NCBI RefSeq assembly: GCF_965638725.1
Contig: NC_134960.1
Span: forward strand, 2,296,501 to 2,360,500
DNA length: 64,000 nt
DNA from: Aptenodytes patagonicus
Taxonomy: Eukaryota; Chordata; Aves; Sphenisciformes; Spheniscidae
Direction: 5' to 3'
Each line of letters opens with the position of its first letter. The first letter of the stretch is position 1. The notes under the pieces were generated by a model. That model was not told where the DNA came from. It searched no databases and worked only from the letters and a program-made list of their open reading frames with translations. A program made the translations under genes and the position numbers. This document shows, one piece after another, positions 53,201 to 63,700 of this stretch.

Positions 53201-54402
53201 ACCCACTACCTCATGTGCCCTGGGAAAGCTTGCAGCATGTGCATCAGCTCAGCACCCATCTGAGGAGGAGCAAGACAGCAGGAGGTCCCCCCCTGCCCCA
53301 TCCCCTCCTCCTGATCTCCTCCTCATTCCCCAGCTACCTCTACAGCAGGCATCATGGGCCAGCACATCCAAAAACCCAACAGTCAGGTAACTTGGAGGCA
53401 GAAAGGGAGGAGCGAGACACCGTTCCTCTTCCCTTTGATGAGCCAAAGGAGAACGAGAGTCATCTTCGACCTCGCTAACAACCTATGGGTACAGAGGATG
53501 GAGATCTGTTCAGCTCCATCCACTTCCCAGTAGCAGGCTGCTGCTGGAGACGGTGCTGCCCTCGCCCTGGCTCTCGGAGACCACAGGGTGGGAAGGCAGG
53601 GTGGGCTGCAGGCAGAGTGCTGGCAGGAGGGTCTAGGGAAAAAAGCTGACAACAGAAGGAAGAGACAAGCTGCAAAACTGAGAGAAGGAAGAGAAAGGAG
53701 TGAGACGCCGGGGGGGGGAGACCATTAAAAAGAAACAGCAAACCAAAACAATCCACCACCATGTGAAGTGAATCACCGCCACGGGATTAAGAGGGTGCGG
53801 TGGATTTTGGAAGCAGCCAAGACGGAGGCACGGCAGCCAAGGCAGGTGCAAACAGACCCTGGGCATGCTGTGCTCTAGGAAAGGCAGGCATCGGGCAGCG
53901 CCCTTAGGAGGGCTTCCAATAGCTCCATCAAAATAATGCTGACCCCAAGCTTGGTCACTGGCCTTGAAGGGGGTCTGGTGCTGGGCGCTGCCCCCTCCGC
54001 AGAGCTGCCCAGCCTCCTCGTGCCACTGGCAAGCCGATTCAACAAAGCCTAACTTGGGCAGAGGGCAATTACAGAGCTGGGTTTAAGCCAGATCGGTTCA
54101 GGGATCCGGTTCACCACAGGAGCCTGGGCTTTACCAGCAGCAAGACCTGCATGGAAAAGTTCAACAAACATGATGTTTTAAAACCACACGTAGAAACTCA
54201 ACCTCTGAAAGGACTGCAGGCAGAGCAGAGGGCTTTCCAGATTCCAGACATGGATCTCCTCTCCCCAGAAAAGCAAGCTGGAAGACCAGCCTGTGTGCAG
54301 GGCTGCCGCTGCCGTACCTGCGGTTCCGGCTCTATGTTGATCCGGTACGCTTGAGCCTTGCCATCTTCCAGGACAGGGGGTGACCAGGTCTTCCCTTCAG
54401 CT
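29023..54402 (-). CDS. PDLIM4: PDLIM4 (RIL) PDZ and LIM domain protein 4, exons 3-7, 5' part beyond the window
   Basis: Partial gene, join of 54402-54318, 37189-37011, 34603-34446, 30281-30161 and 29227-29023 on the minus strand. PDLIM4 is an ALP-subfamily actin-associated adaptor: its N-terminal PDZ domain binds alpha-actinin and its C-terminal LIM domain binds partners such as the phosphatase PTPN13. The 748 nt encode 248 whole residues up to the stop, equal to residues 83-330 of the 330-residue human protein as I recall it. The order is linker, a DUF4749-type segment (SDVYKMLQ...[19 protein letters not shown]), then the LIM domain with ligands C255, C258, H275, C278, C281, C284, C302 and H305 (human-like numbering). 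The C terminus [20 protein letters not shown] is diagnostic for PDLIM4. All junctions are GT-AG and in phase. The PDZ exons 1-2 are not in the window. PDLIM3 is the main alternative and is ruled out by the C terminus and by synteny. Confidence 0.95.
29228..30160 (-). other. PDLIM4: PDLIM4 intron 6
   Basis: 0.93-kb intron within the LIM-domain coding region, bounded by GTAAGTG and CACCAG. Nothing else is recognised in it. Confidence 0.9.
30161..30281 (-). CDS. PDLIM4: PDLIM4 coding exon 6
   Basis: 121 nt encoding [20 protein letters not shown] followed by [20 protein letters not shown]. The last part opens the LIM domain with the first zinc-binding C-x2-C pair (C255, C258). The acceptor is ATTCTTGGCAG and the donor GTAAGTG is consensus. 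A polypurine tract in the sense strand (plus 30335-30377) lies about 55-95 nt upstream of the acceptor. Confidence 0.95.
30282..34445 (-). other. PDLIM4: PDLIM4 intron 5
   Basis: 4.2-kb intron with no recognisable exon or transposon. Its acceptor-proximal end has a polypyrimidine/polypurine block at 30335-30377. Confidence 0.85.
34446..34603 (-). CDS. PDLIM4: PDLIM4 coding exon 5
   Basis: 158 nt encoding [39 protein letters not shown] and [14 protein letters not shown]. It contains the DUF4749-type motif shared by ALP and Enigma family PDLIM proteins. The acceptor is CTTTAAAACAG and the donor is AACG|GTAAGG. The phase fits both neighbouring exons. Confidence 0.95.
34604..37010 (-). other. 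PDLIM4: PDLIM4 intron 4
   Basis: 2.4-kb intron. It holds A runs at 34909-34924 and 35611-35623 and a C7-T11-C6 mirror tract at 36832-36855. No exon is recognised. Confidence 0.85.
36832..36855. repeat. C7-T11-C6 polypyrimidine mirror tract
   Basis: A nearly perfect mirror repeat of C and T on the plus strand, so G6-A11-G7 on the transcribed-sense strand, about 155 nt downstream of the PDLIM4 exon 4 donor. Such tracts can form triplex (H-DNA) structures. Confidence 0.85.
37011..37189 (-). CDS. PDLIM4: PDLIM4 coding exon 4
   Basis: 179 nt from [17 protein letters not shown] to [14 protein letters not shown], ending with two bases of a Ser codon completed by exon 5. This low-complexity Pro/Gly/Ser linker between the PDZ and LIM parts is the least conserved region; LPxQxSxLHxxP matches the mammalian LPAQMSTLHVSP. 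The acceptor is CTTCTCTTCCAG and the donor is AG|GTAGGA. Confidence 0.9.
37190..54317 (-). other. PDLIM4: PDLIM4 intron 3
   Basis: A 17.1-kb intron and the longest gene-free stretch in the window. Contents seen: an A13 run at 37212-37224, a 19-bp tandem repeat at 38224-38270, a T16 run at 42327-42342 and A/C-rich tracts near 40618-40650 and 47211-47240. The many short open frames show no family similarity. No RNA gene or nested protein gene was recognised. Confidence 0.8.
38224..38270. repeat. 19-bp short tandem repeat
   Basis: About two and a half copies of a unit TAATCTGTTTAA(C/T)CTGGTT, with internal similarity of TAATCTG/TAATCTGG half units. It lies in PDLIM4 intron 3. Confidence 0.85.
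54318..54402 (-). CDS. PDLIM4: PDLIM4 coding exon 3
   Basis: 85 nt: the last base of a split codon, then [20 protein letters not shown] followed by INIEPEPQ, corresponding to the segment just after the PDZ domain. The acceptor is CCATTGCAG and the donor is [19 protein letters not shown] matches mammalian KAQAHRIHIDPE. It is followed by a 17-kb intron. Confidence 0.92.
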
Positions 54403-54808
54403 CTGCAATGGGAAATTAAGTAAACTCAACTTAAATTGCTCTTAAAAAACCCCCAAAAACCCAAACAACAAAAAACCAGACTTATTAAAAAAATAAACAA
54501 ACAACAAAAAACCAACCCAACTCAAACACATACGTAGTATATAGGCCTGCCAGAGAATGAATATATATATGTGTCTGAAATTATCCTCAGAAATAGTACA
54601 GTGGTAAATAGAGAAGATGCCAGTTCCATGCTATTAAAACCATGAAGCTCAAAACCATTCTTGAACTATAGGCCCCAACTTAGTGTGGAATTTAAGATAC
54701 AAAATTTCAGTTCAATAAATCAGTAGACAGGCTTGTGGTGGTTCTTGTTTTGCATACTCCTGGCTTTGCCCCTTTATTCTGGCCCTGAATCCTGAAATGT
54801 ATTCTGAT

Positions 54809-54849
<41 letters not shown>
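54809..54849. repeat. (TG)n(TA)n compound microsatellite
   Basis: About nine TG units pass directly into about eleven TA units. A compound TG/TA array, likely length-polymorphic, about 400 bp upstream of PDLIM4 exon 3. Confidence 0.95.
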
Positions 54850-55527
54850 GCATTCCCTGGCAGGCCCGTATACTAGACCACAGCAGGAATTATATAAATG
54901 CCTTTCAGGGAGAAGGCTTACGTGACCCTGTATGAATCATCTTGACCCTTTCAACACAGGCGCTGGATAGAAAAAGTCCTAAAAACAGTTTCCATTCACG
55001 AATGCATCTTCAGTCCTGCCAAGCCAGAGCAGGACGCTGCCACTGTCCAAAGATTTTCCATGTGCCTGACCATTTTTTTCCCCCCAGAGGTGGCTGGGGG
55101 CATGGCTGGGATGCGATCGCCAGCGTGGCTGTCCTCTCCAAGGCTCGGGGCACGAGGGAGCTGCAGGGACCCGGGCAAGGTCCAGCAGGCACATACACAG
55201 GCTTTTCTGGATGCTAAGAGGTTGAGTTGGGAGATGGAAACTGCATGAAGTACAAGATAAAGTTTTCAAATACAAACTATTCTGTTTATCATCACAACCT
55301 GCATATGCACCACTTAATGAAAATTAGGTCTTGTTCTGACAGGCACAGATCACTCGCTGAGGCCAAGCATCCTTCGTCGGACTCTGGCCCCTGCCACATA
55401 CCACATTCAGCTTTGGTTTAATTATCTGCAGAGTCCAAGTTTGAAAAATAAGGAGCACGGTTTTAAGCCAGGAATTCTTGAGGTGATTTTTTACTTTTGG
55501 TATTTTACATCTAAACCAGTCAGCATA

Positions 55528-55595
55528 CATAGAATCATAGAATCATTAAGGTTGGAAAAGACCTCTAAGATCATCAAGTCCAACCATCAAACCTA
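55528..55595 (-). mobile_element. CR1 LINE 3' end fragment
   Basis: The plus strand shows CATAGAATCATAGAATCATT, the reverse complement of the octamer repeat that ends avian CR1 elements. It is followed by GGTTGGAAAAGACCTCTAAG and ATCATCAAGTCCAACC, the hallmark of the CR1 3' region. The element is therefore on the minus strand, 5'-truncated to about 70 bp, as is usual for CR1. The right border is approximate. Confidence 0.92.
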
Positions 55596-57740
55596 CCTTT
55601 CCAAATTCAGGGTCTGATCCAAACCCCATCAAAAGCAAAGACTCCCACTGGTTTTAACGCACTTTGGATTAATCCCCTGAGGATTTAAGCCTTTTTTGTT
55701 CCAAACCACTACTTAGCACTACCATCACAGCTCTTTCAACTGGGAATAACGCACTTCTTCTCATAGCTAGATGCCTTGTTCTGATAAATTCTCTTTACTG
55801 TAATTATTTGATTTTAGGCTGGGACAATTCACTTTAAGTCGGTCTTTCCAACTGTTTTCAGTGGGACAAAGGAAACTGTCCTTCCCAGGAATGGCAGCAT
55901 TCCTAGCAATTCCGACTCGCTTTTTGCCACGATCCAGTGCTGTGTGTATTGCTTCCACACTGAGAACTTCATTGGAAGGCCCAGAACAATGGAAATGCCT
56001 AATTACATTGGCAGAGATCATCATTATTATTCCCGTGCTTTTTCCCCTGCATTGAATCAGGCTGATGTGTGCTCACACTGCCGCCGAGAAGGGACAGTTA
56101 CGACATTCCCCTTTGCTCAGCTCTAGAGCCCACGTGCCAGACACAGCTTAAAGGATCCCTGAAGACTTCAATTTGCCAGTAAATAAGAACTGAGATTCAG
56201 AAAGCGATTCCGATTGCAGAAGGTAAGAGCGATAGCAGTAAATCTGCTCTGCGTTAAGCTACAGCATTCGGCCAGCACTTTCTACTTGGGAGTGTCCCAG
56301 TTCCCCACGCCCCTAAACGAACAAAGATCACACCGTCTGTACCACAAAGCAGTTAAACTTGTGTTTTCCAAAAGTCATTACAGGCATCCTCACACTTAAC
56401 GAAAGACACGGCCAGACTTAGGTTTGCATGTAGAAGCCTATTTATAGTTAGTGCTTTTAATGATTAAACTCAAGGCTTCACCATCAGTTCTTTAGAGCGA
56501 CCAAAAGTTCTTGGTATAAGCAAGACAACCTCGTACAGCTTCCAGCGATGGCCCAAGCAAAGCCAGGCTCACCTCAGCCACAGCTTCCACTTGAACTACT
56601 CTGAAATTAAGCTGATACGGCACAATTTAGGTTCTATTCGGCACTTTTAAAGGCAAAGCAAAGGAGACTGGGAGAAACATCAGCTTCACCAAAGAGAAAT
56701 GCAAATTGCATGTTTGATGAGCATTTATGCTTACACAAGGAGACTCCCTCTTTTCCACAGGAACAGCAGAATATGAGGTAACCTGAAATAATTAAGAGGT
56801 GACTGCCCAAGAGTGAGATGCCACGGGCAACTACTGCAGAACGGTTGATGCTCTGAGCTCACGGCACAGTCCCGGCTGCGGGAACTTCCACCCCCGTGCC
56901 CACGTCCCTGGCAGGACCAGCAGCAGAGGGGGTCCCCCTGCAGCCCCCCCCTCCCAAGACAGGGTTGACGAGCAAGCCCTGGAGCAGCGGGGACCTGGGG
57001 GTCAGCACGGCCACCCCAAGCCACCCTGGCAGCAGGTTCACACTACCAACAGTCAGAGCTTTGTGTTTAGGCAACAGCAAAAACTAATCACACTTTTCTA
57101 ATGTAATGGGCAAGAGATCAGACATCGCGCTCAAATGTTCCGAGTCATTTAATTTACGGCTCAAGGACAGGAAAAGTGTTTTCAGATGTGTTGTAGGTGA
57201 TTAAAGTCGGCTATGTGGAAATCATTACCCTGCACTAACAACGCTCCACTCTATTTTAATGGCTGCTAGGACAATCCTAAGAAAAATAACTTGACCTAGG
57301 TTAGTGCTAGGCCTTCAACACAGGGCTTCGTGGGAAACAGACCCATTAACAAGACATAACTAAAAAAAAAAAAATAAAGTTGCAGACACCTTTTATCCCA
57401 CGATTTGTTTTCTAGAAGACTCAACATCATTCTCCAAAGATTACTTGCATATGCTCACATATTTTACCAAGCTATTTTTTCACCTGGTAATGATCTGCAA
57501 GACTTGCTCTCTACATTTGTAGAGCTGCTTTTAAGTTGCAAGAATTCCTGGGTCTTACTGAATTTCTAATTTCTCCATCCCCTTGTAAACCAACATTCAG
57601 CACTTGGGAAAGTGCCAGACCGGACCCGGGACGCTGCCATCTGCTATTGTGCAGTTGCGCAGGCGGGAGCGGGCGACAGCTATGCAAACCTCCAGAACAA
57701 CCCTGTCACTGTATTTCACCCCAACCTGTATAGTCCCTTC

Positions 57741-57774
57741 GGGGGGGGGGTGTGGGGGGTGTGGGGGGGGTGTG
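57741..57774 (+). repeat. G-rich tract with G-quadruplex potential
   Basis: Runs of 10, 6 and 8 G separated by TGT or TGTG on the plus strand, giving at least four G3 tracts with short loops. The strand transcribed into PDLIM4 pre-mRNA sense is C-rich. Confidence 0.9.
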
Positions 57775-60700
57775 ACTCCAGGTTCCTGCCCATCTCCTGA
57801 ATGCTATTCACCTCCCATGATGGCACATCACTACAGTCACGACTGATTTTTATCACTGACATGGCCATTAGCCTTCTAGGAGCTGGACTGAGTCTAGAAG
57901 CAGCTACAGCTGCTAAGTCCCCAGGACTGTGACCCTCGCCGTGATAACCATAAGGTGATGGATCCGTCCCTGCAGCCTGATGTGCCCCTGCAGGGCTTTC
58001 ACCTGCCGTGCAAGGTGGGCAAGGCTTCGCACAGGCTGGTGAACAGGCACAGGAGCTGAACTCAGCTGAGCACCCCGATGGACCCAGCTCATCCAGGTAC
58101 GCGAAGGAGAAGCTGCGGGATTTCTCCTCCGTCATTCCTCTCGGCTGAAACCATTGCTGTGTATCGAGGCTCTGGAAAGCTGCCGGTTTTCCCCTCTGTT
58201 AGTCCTTGAGGAGCTCCAGAGGGGAAGCTGTGATTCACTTTTTCAGTTGTACTTTTACTGGAAACTTGAGAACATCACACATTGTCATCCTTCCCATCTT
58301 CCAGCAGTGTGCCTGTGCAGCTCGCAGCAAATGGACCCCGACAAAACCTCCACGAGCTGGGGGAGGCGAGAGGGGGGACTTGGAAGAACATCAGCTACGT
58401 GAGGTTCCAGGGACTTCCTTGGGCACCAAATGCATACGTTTTGTGGCTAAATACCAAGATCTCCATACCATGTTTCTGTGAGTAATAATTCACGGGGCTG
58501 CTTAACACCCAGGATCTTCTCCAGCCAGCTGCCACATACCTGCCCTTACCCTCCCTTGCAGATGCCAGCAAGGCAGGCGAAGCAGACCCCGTGCTACCTT
58601 GGCTTAGGATTCAACAGCTGGGAAGATGACGCTGAAATAGGCTGATTTATCATCAGGGCATCCTGAACCATCCCGCTAAATCTTCATCAGCGCCATCACC
58701 GCCTCCCCCCGCAGGCCCAGTTCAAGGCACTGCTCCAGCCTTACTAAGCCCACTTGAACTCCTGGCCTCGCATTTCGGAGCCATTAACCACGACCTGAAC
58801 GCCCAGCCCTTGCTACAGGAATGCCTAGGTAATTCCTCACACGTTACGTTAGTACCCACATGAGCATCGGTTACGTAAATCGACCCCTTTCATGAGCTGA
58901 TGAAGATTTTCCGCCGCTACGTTTTGGAACAGAAGGGCTACTGTGCTGCTTTGCTTTCCACGGTACCGCCGCCCAGAAACAGTCCTGCACATCTCGGGGC
59001 AGAAGGCGACCTGACAAAGCCGGGACAAAACACTCACTGACTTCACTGGGGACAGGGGTCTAGCCAAGAAAGGCATGAGAGAATGGGGGTGTGAAGAAAG
59101 AGGGAGAACCACCCCAGGAGCACTTAAAGTCCCCAGTAAAGGACAGAGTAGAGATGTTAAAAAAGGAAATACATGTTAGTACAGCCTGAGAGTGGGTGCA
59201 GCCTCACAGATATCATGCTGAGCGCGCCCTGGATATCACCAGCTCTGGGCTGCAGGGGACACAGGGGAGCCACGGCCCCAACACACTTAAAGCTGCAACA
59301 TCCCCTTCCCAGCAGTCTTCCCAATGCGGGCTTGGGGCCAGCTCCTCCAGGAAGGATGCAGCACAAGCCTTCATGCTCCCAGCTGGCAGATGACAAAAGC
59401 TTCTGAGAAAGCTTTCGGGCTCGCCTTTCCCCTCTGGCACAGATGGGCAGGTCTGGACAGTGCTGCCAAGGACTTTCCAGCAGTGTGCGTCAGCAAGAAC
59501 AGCATCGGTGATGCCACGAGTCTCCTGTCCAGCACCCGAGGTCCTTTGGGTGCTCAACCCTCTGTTCTCAAGCAGTGGTTTCAGCAAAGCACAGCTCCAA
59601 CCCAATTTTATGGCTGCTTTTATTTGAGGCATGACCCGATTTGAAGTAACAAGTCTTCCCTAACAACCAGGGCCATAACCATGAGAGATGTTAACGATCA
59701 AAGGAGCTGGGAAGGCTTTCTTTAAAAGAGAGAAGAAAATACACAGTAGCATGTAAGCAAGAACAGGGCAAGCGGCACTGCCAAGCTGGTTATCTCTGGA
59801 CCGTAGACTTCTTGTGTGCACTTGCCTGGACGCTGACTGCCTTCCAGGATAAGAAAGGGTTGATTGAGAGAAATAATATTGATTTTAATGTGCAAGTACT
59901 TGTTCACATGAACATACATCACCACAGAGAATCCAGACGCTATTTATCAAGCCTGCAATTATCTTGGTTTGTGTTGCTGGATCCTTTGTTACTGTTAGAA
60001 TACAAAATAGCTTTTCCCACCCAAGGTGACCACTGTTTGGAGACAGAAGGCCCAGGCTCTGGTGGCTTCTCACCATGCTGTGTGTTTTGCTGCTGATGCC
60101 CTCCAGACACTGCCTCCCTCAGCCTCCCCAAAATTACGTAAAAGATCAGATGCAGAGCTGCCCTGAGCCCTGCTTTTCTTTGCAAGCCAACAGCCCACAT
60201 CTTCAGAGGGACCTCCTCAGCACTGCACCCCCAGCCCTGTCTCCTGCAGGGTTCATAACTCGTCCAGGGAAACTGGAGTGTCCCACGGAGAGAAAAAAAA
60301 AAGTTCCTCCAGTTTCCCAGGAGCTGTCATGCAACTGTGCCAGATACGCTAGGAAACAATGCGGTTCCTTTCTGCCGACACAGCCATGCCGTTTGCACCA
60401 TGGATCTTTCCTGCTGCCTCAAAACTTCACTTCTCCAGAGGTCCCGGTGCCACTGACACACACTCCCCCCCCAGCTCCCTCCGGAGCCCAGCACAGCTCC
60501 CAGCAAGCGAAGCCACAGCAGATGTGCTTCCCAACAGCTGGCACGGTCCTCCAGCCGGCAGAGCCACGGGGAGGAGCGCTCTGGGTGCTGCTTTCCATTA
60601 TGGTGTTTGGAAATTACATGTTCACATTCGATCAGAAACTCTCAGTTTTTCTCCTTCCAGACAGACTACGTGAACGGATTCTGCCATGCAGCCAGACAAA

Positions 60701-63700
60701 AGAAAAACCATCAAACCCAGTGTGACGTTCCTAATGACAGACTGTGCTAACAATAGATACACCGAGCTATTTGCAGTCCAGCCACACAATCACGCCTGAC
60801 TATGGCCAAAGTTTGCATCACAACAGAAATCCCGCTAATTTCAGCTGCTCCCTCCCAAGCATAGAGGAGAGATATTGCCTGCACTGCATGAGAAAGTTTT
60901 ACACGCTAGTGGTTTATTCCACCCACGAACAGTCAGTCTTCCTGGCGCTTTACTTGTTTCCCCATCAGTGTATCCAAATGTCTTAATGAAGCAAATCTGA
61001 TAAACAGGATAATCAGCATCTCCACCCATCAAATTCAACGGGCTCTCTGCACCACCAACACCTCTGAAACCCAGACGGGCCACGTCGGTCTCGGGACATC
61101 CCGTCGGACTGCACAGTAACTCCCCCTTGTCTTCCCCTGCACATCTTCCCCCCCATTCCGACTTTCCGACTGAACTTTCTAGTCAAAGGGCATTTACTGA
61201 CCACAGTTTGAAAACAAAACCAATCTTGTTCTGTATCTCGGTAACACATAATGCCAAGGGTTCATGGAGAAAGGGCACGGGGTGGAAGAAGCCCAAAGGG
61301 CACCAGAGGACTGGAAGCCCTTTGCTGCCAGGCTCGCTGCCCAGCTCCCTGCCCTCCCTTGGAACACGCACCCGGCTGGAGGGAGCCTCCTTTGTTAGAA
61401 CAGAATTAACATCAGATTTCATACATCTTCAACTAAAGACCTACCACAAACGAGCTCGTTATTTCAAATGTATTTCAGACAAAAACACTTATTTAAAAAA
61501 AGATTTCCTTCTGTTCACTTGCAAACTATATTTTGTTGAAGGCGGCGTACAGAGAGGACACTGCTTGGAAAACATGCTTCTGCCCGAGGGAGAAGATACA
61601 AATCCACGCCTCTGCACGCGGGGCTTTCCTGGAGCTCAGCCTCATAGCGGAGTCCAGGGCGGTGATCCGCAGTGTTACAAACAGCAGTTGCTGGACATGC
61701 AGACAAACCAACAAAATCCCCTGTCACTGCTCCAGGACACGGCTCCCTTGCTAGCACCAGGTCACCCGGCTCTCTGGGAGGCAGGTCCCGGAGCAGGGAT
61801 CTGCTCGCACCGAGGAGGTAGCGCCAGACACGCTTCCAGCGATGACTAATGGCTGGGCAGAGTCGTCTGGATCCAACAGGTCACTTGGGAAACAGGAGAG
61901 AGATCCAAGAGCCATGTCACTGAGCACTCACTTTCGGCCAAACTAAAAATAGACCTAATAAAGCGTTACTGGAGCTGCTTTCCTTACTGTAGAAAAAATA
62001 AACTATTCAGTTTTTCCTATCAAAAGAAAGGCCACCCCACGGACTTCTCTAGGCATGGCTGAGGTGTGTTTGCTCTTGGGGGAGCCACCTAACCAACCCA
62101 ACAGTGCGATCTCTTCCCTGAGAGGAGCCACCCCACGCTGAACAGCTCCTCACCGTCACCAGCTCCTGCCTGTTCCTGTCTTGCAGAAGCCTGAGCATTT
62201 ATTTCTGCCTGACTATAAGGTATGAGAGCCTTTAAAATCTGCATTTATGAAGACTTTAAGGCCCGACAAAACCATTGCAATCCTCTTGCCTACCCTTCCT
62301 GCCTAGCAAAGCCCAGGCCGCCTCACCCACGAACCCTGCACCACTGCAAGGCTGCCGGCCATCACCAGCAACATCTGCTATAGAGAATCCACCGCTCCTC
62401 TGGGCACGCTGCAAGGTCTCACAGTTAAAGATATCCACCTTGGTAGCTGTAGTTGGGCAAACCCAACCTGAAGCCACAGACTCTCCTGCTGCCATAATTC
62501 TTCCACACGGCAGCTTCCAGACCACCACGAGGTCATTAATGAACATTTCTGCATCTCAGGCAAGCTAAACAGACAGATCATCCTTAACCCCACCAAGGCA
62601 CGTACCCACACTGCTGCAAAACCTCTGTCCACTCCTCTCGCGATGGAGCAGAGCTGTACCAGTGTGACAGAACCCCTGCCCCTGTGTCCGTGCAAGAAGT
62701 CACCTCTTAGGAGAGGAGATGAACCTTCACGGAGATACCGCTGACACCGCGTACGCTGACACGGCAGCTACCACCACCAGTATGGTCACAGCTACCACCA
62801 GCAAGACTCAAGCACCACTTCTGAACCACGAGGACCAGGTGGACACCAGCAGAAAGCTGTGCACGTACCGCATGCCTCCCACAGAGGAGGAGTACTCGAG
62901 GGTCCGATCTCAGCCAACAAACAGATGCCAATTGATACCGGTGGCTAAAATGAGGTGTAAGAGTGGGAATTCCGCCCATAAATTCACACAGTAAAAACCC
63001 TCATACATGAGAACAAAATGCTGCCACGCTGCAGGTGAAAGTTGTTTTCAGCAAAACTTTATTCTAACTCCTGACGAAGTTGTTCTGCTGCCAAACCACC
63101 TCAGCAGCTGGTAGCTCACCAAAACCTTCTGTCACTACACACAGATTTCCACCTCTTCCAAAGAGAGCTCCACCAGCCTGCGGACAGCCAGGAAGGGAAC
63201 CCTTGTCCTGCCCTGGGTACAGCCCCCGTTCGGGGTAGAGGACCGTCCAGTCTTCTTAAAACTGCTCCTAATGGAAAGGAAAACGACCGTCCTCCTTGGC
63301 TATGGGAAATTCTACCTGCATGAAGGGTTTTCTTGTTTTTCTTTTTCTCTTTCTTTCCTAACGCTGAAGCCACATCATCCCGACGGCACGGGCTGAGCTC
63401 AGGGGACTCTGCTTCGGCCGGGCAGCTCAGACACCGCTGTGATGAAGGAACCAACAAGGCTTTGCTCCATTTACGGCAGCGCTCCTTCCCTGCTGCCCAG
63501 GCTTCCAGTCAGAAACTACATGTTTTCCAAGAGAAGTATAAACAGAAAATGATAGCTCTTTATAGCAGGAAATGCCTTTTTAATCTGAAGTGGAAAATTG
63601 CATAAACTTATTTAGACCTTTTACAGATAACATTAGTAATTTGTGAGCCTTATAAGGACCACTCATTTTGACTGGATAATTTGTGATTTGCACTAAGGAA

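Noticed and set aside
60075..60725. 216-residue plus-strand open frame beginning with a hydrophobic stretch
   Set aside because: The start resembles a signal peptide by chance, but the rest is P/Q/S-rich without similarity or splice support.
61127..61849. 240-residue plus-strand open frame
   Set aside because: No recognisable domain, no conserved motif and intron-like composition; treated as a chance frame in PDLIM4 intron 2.
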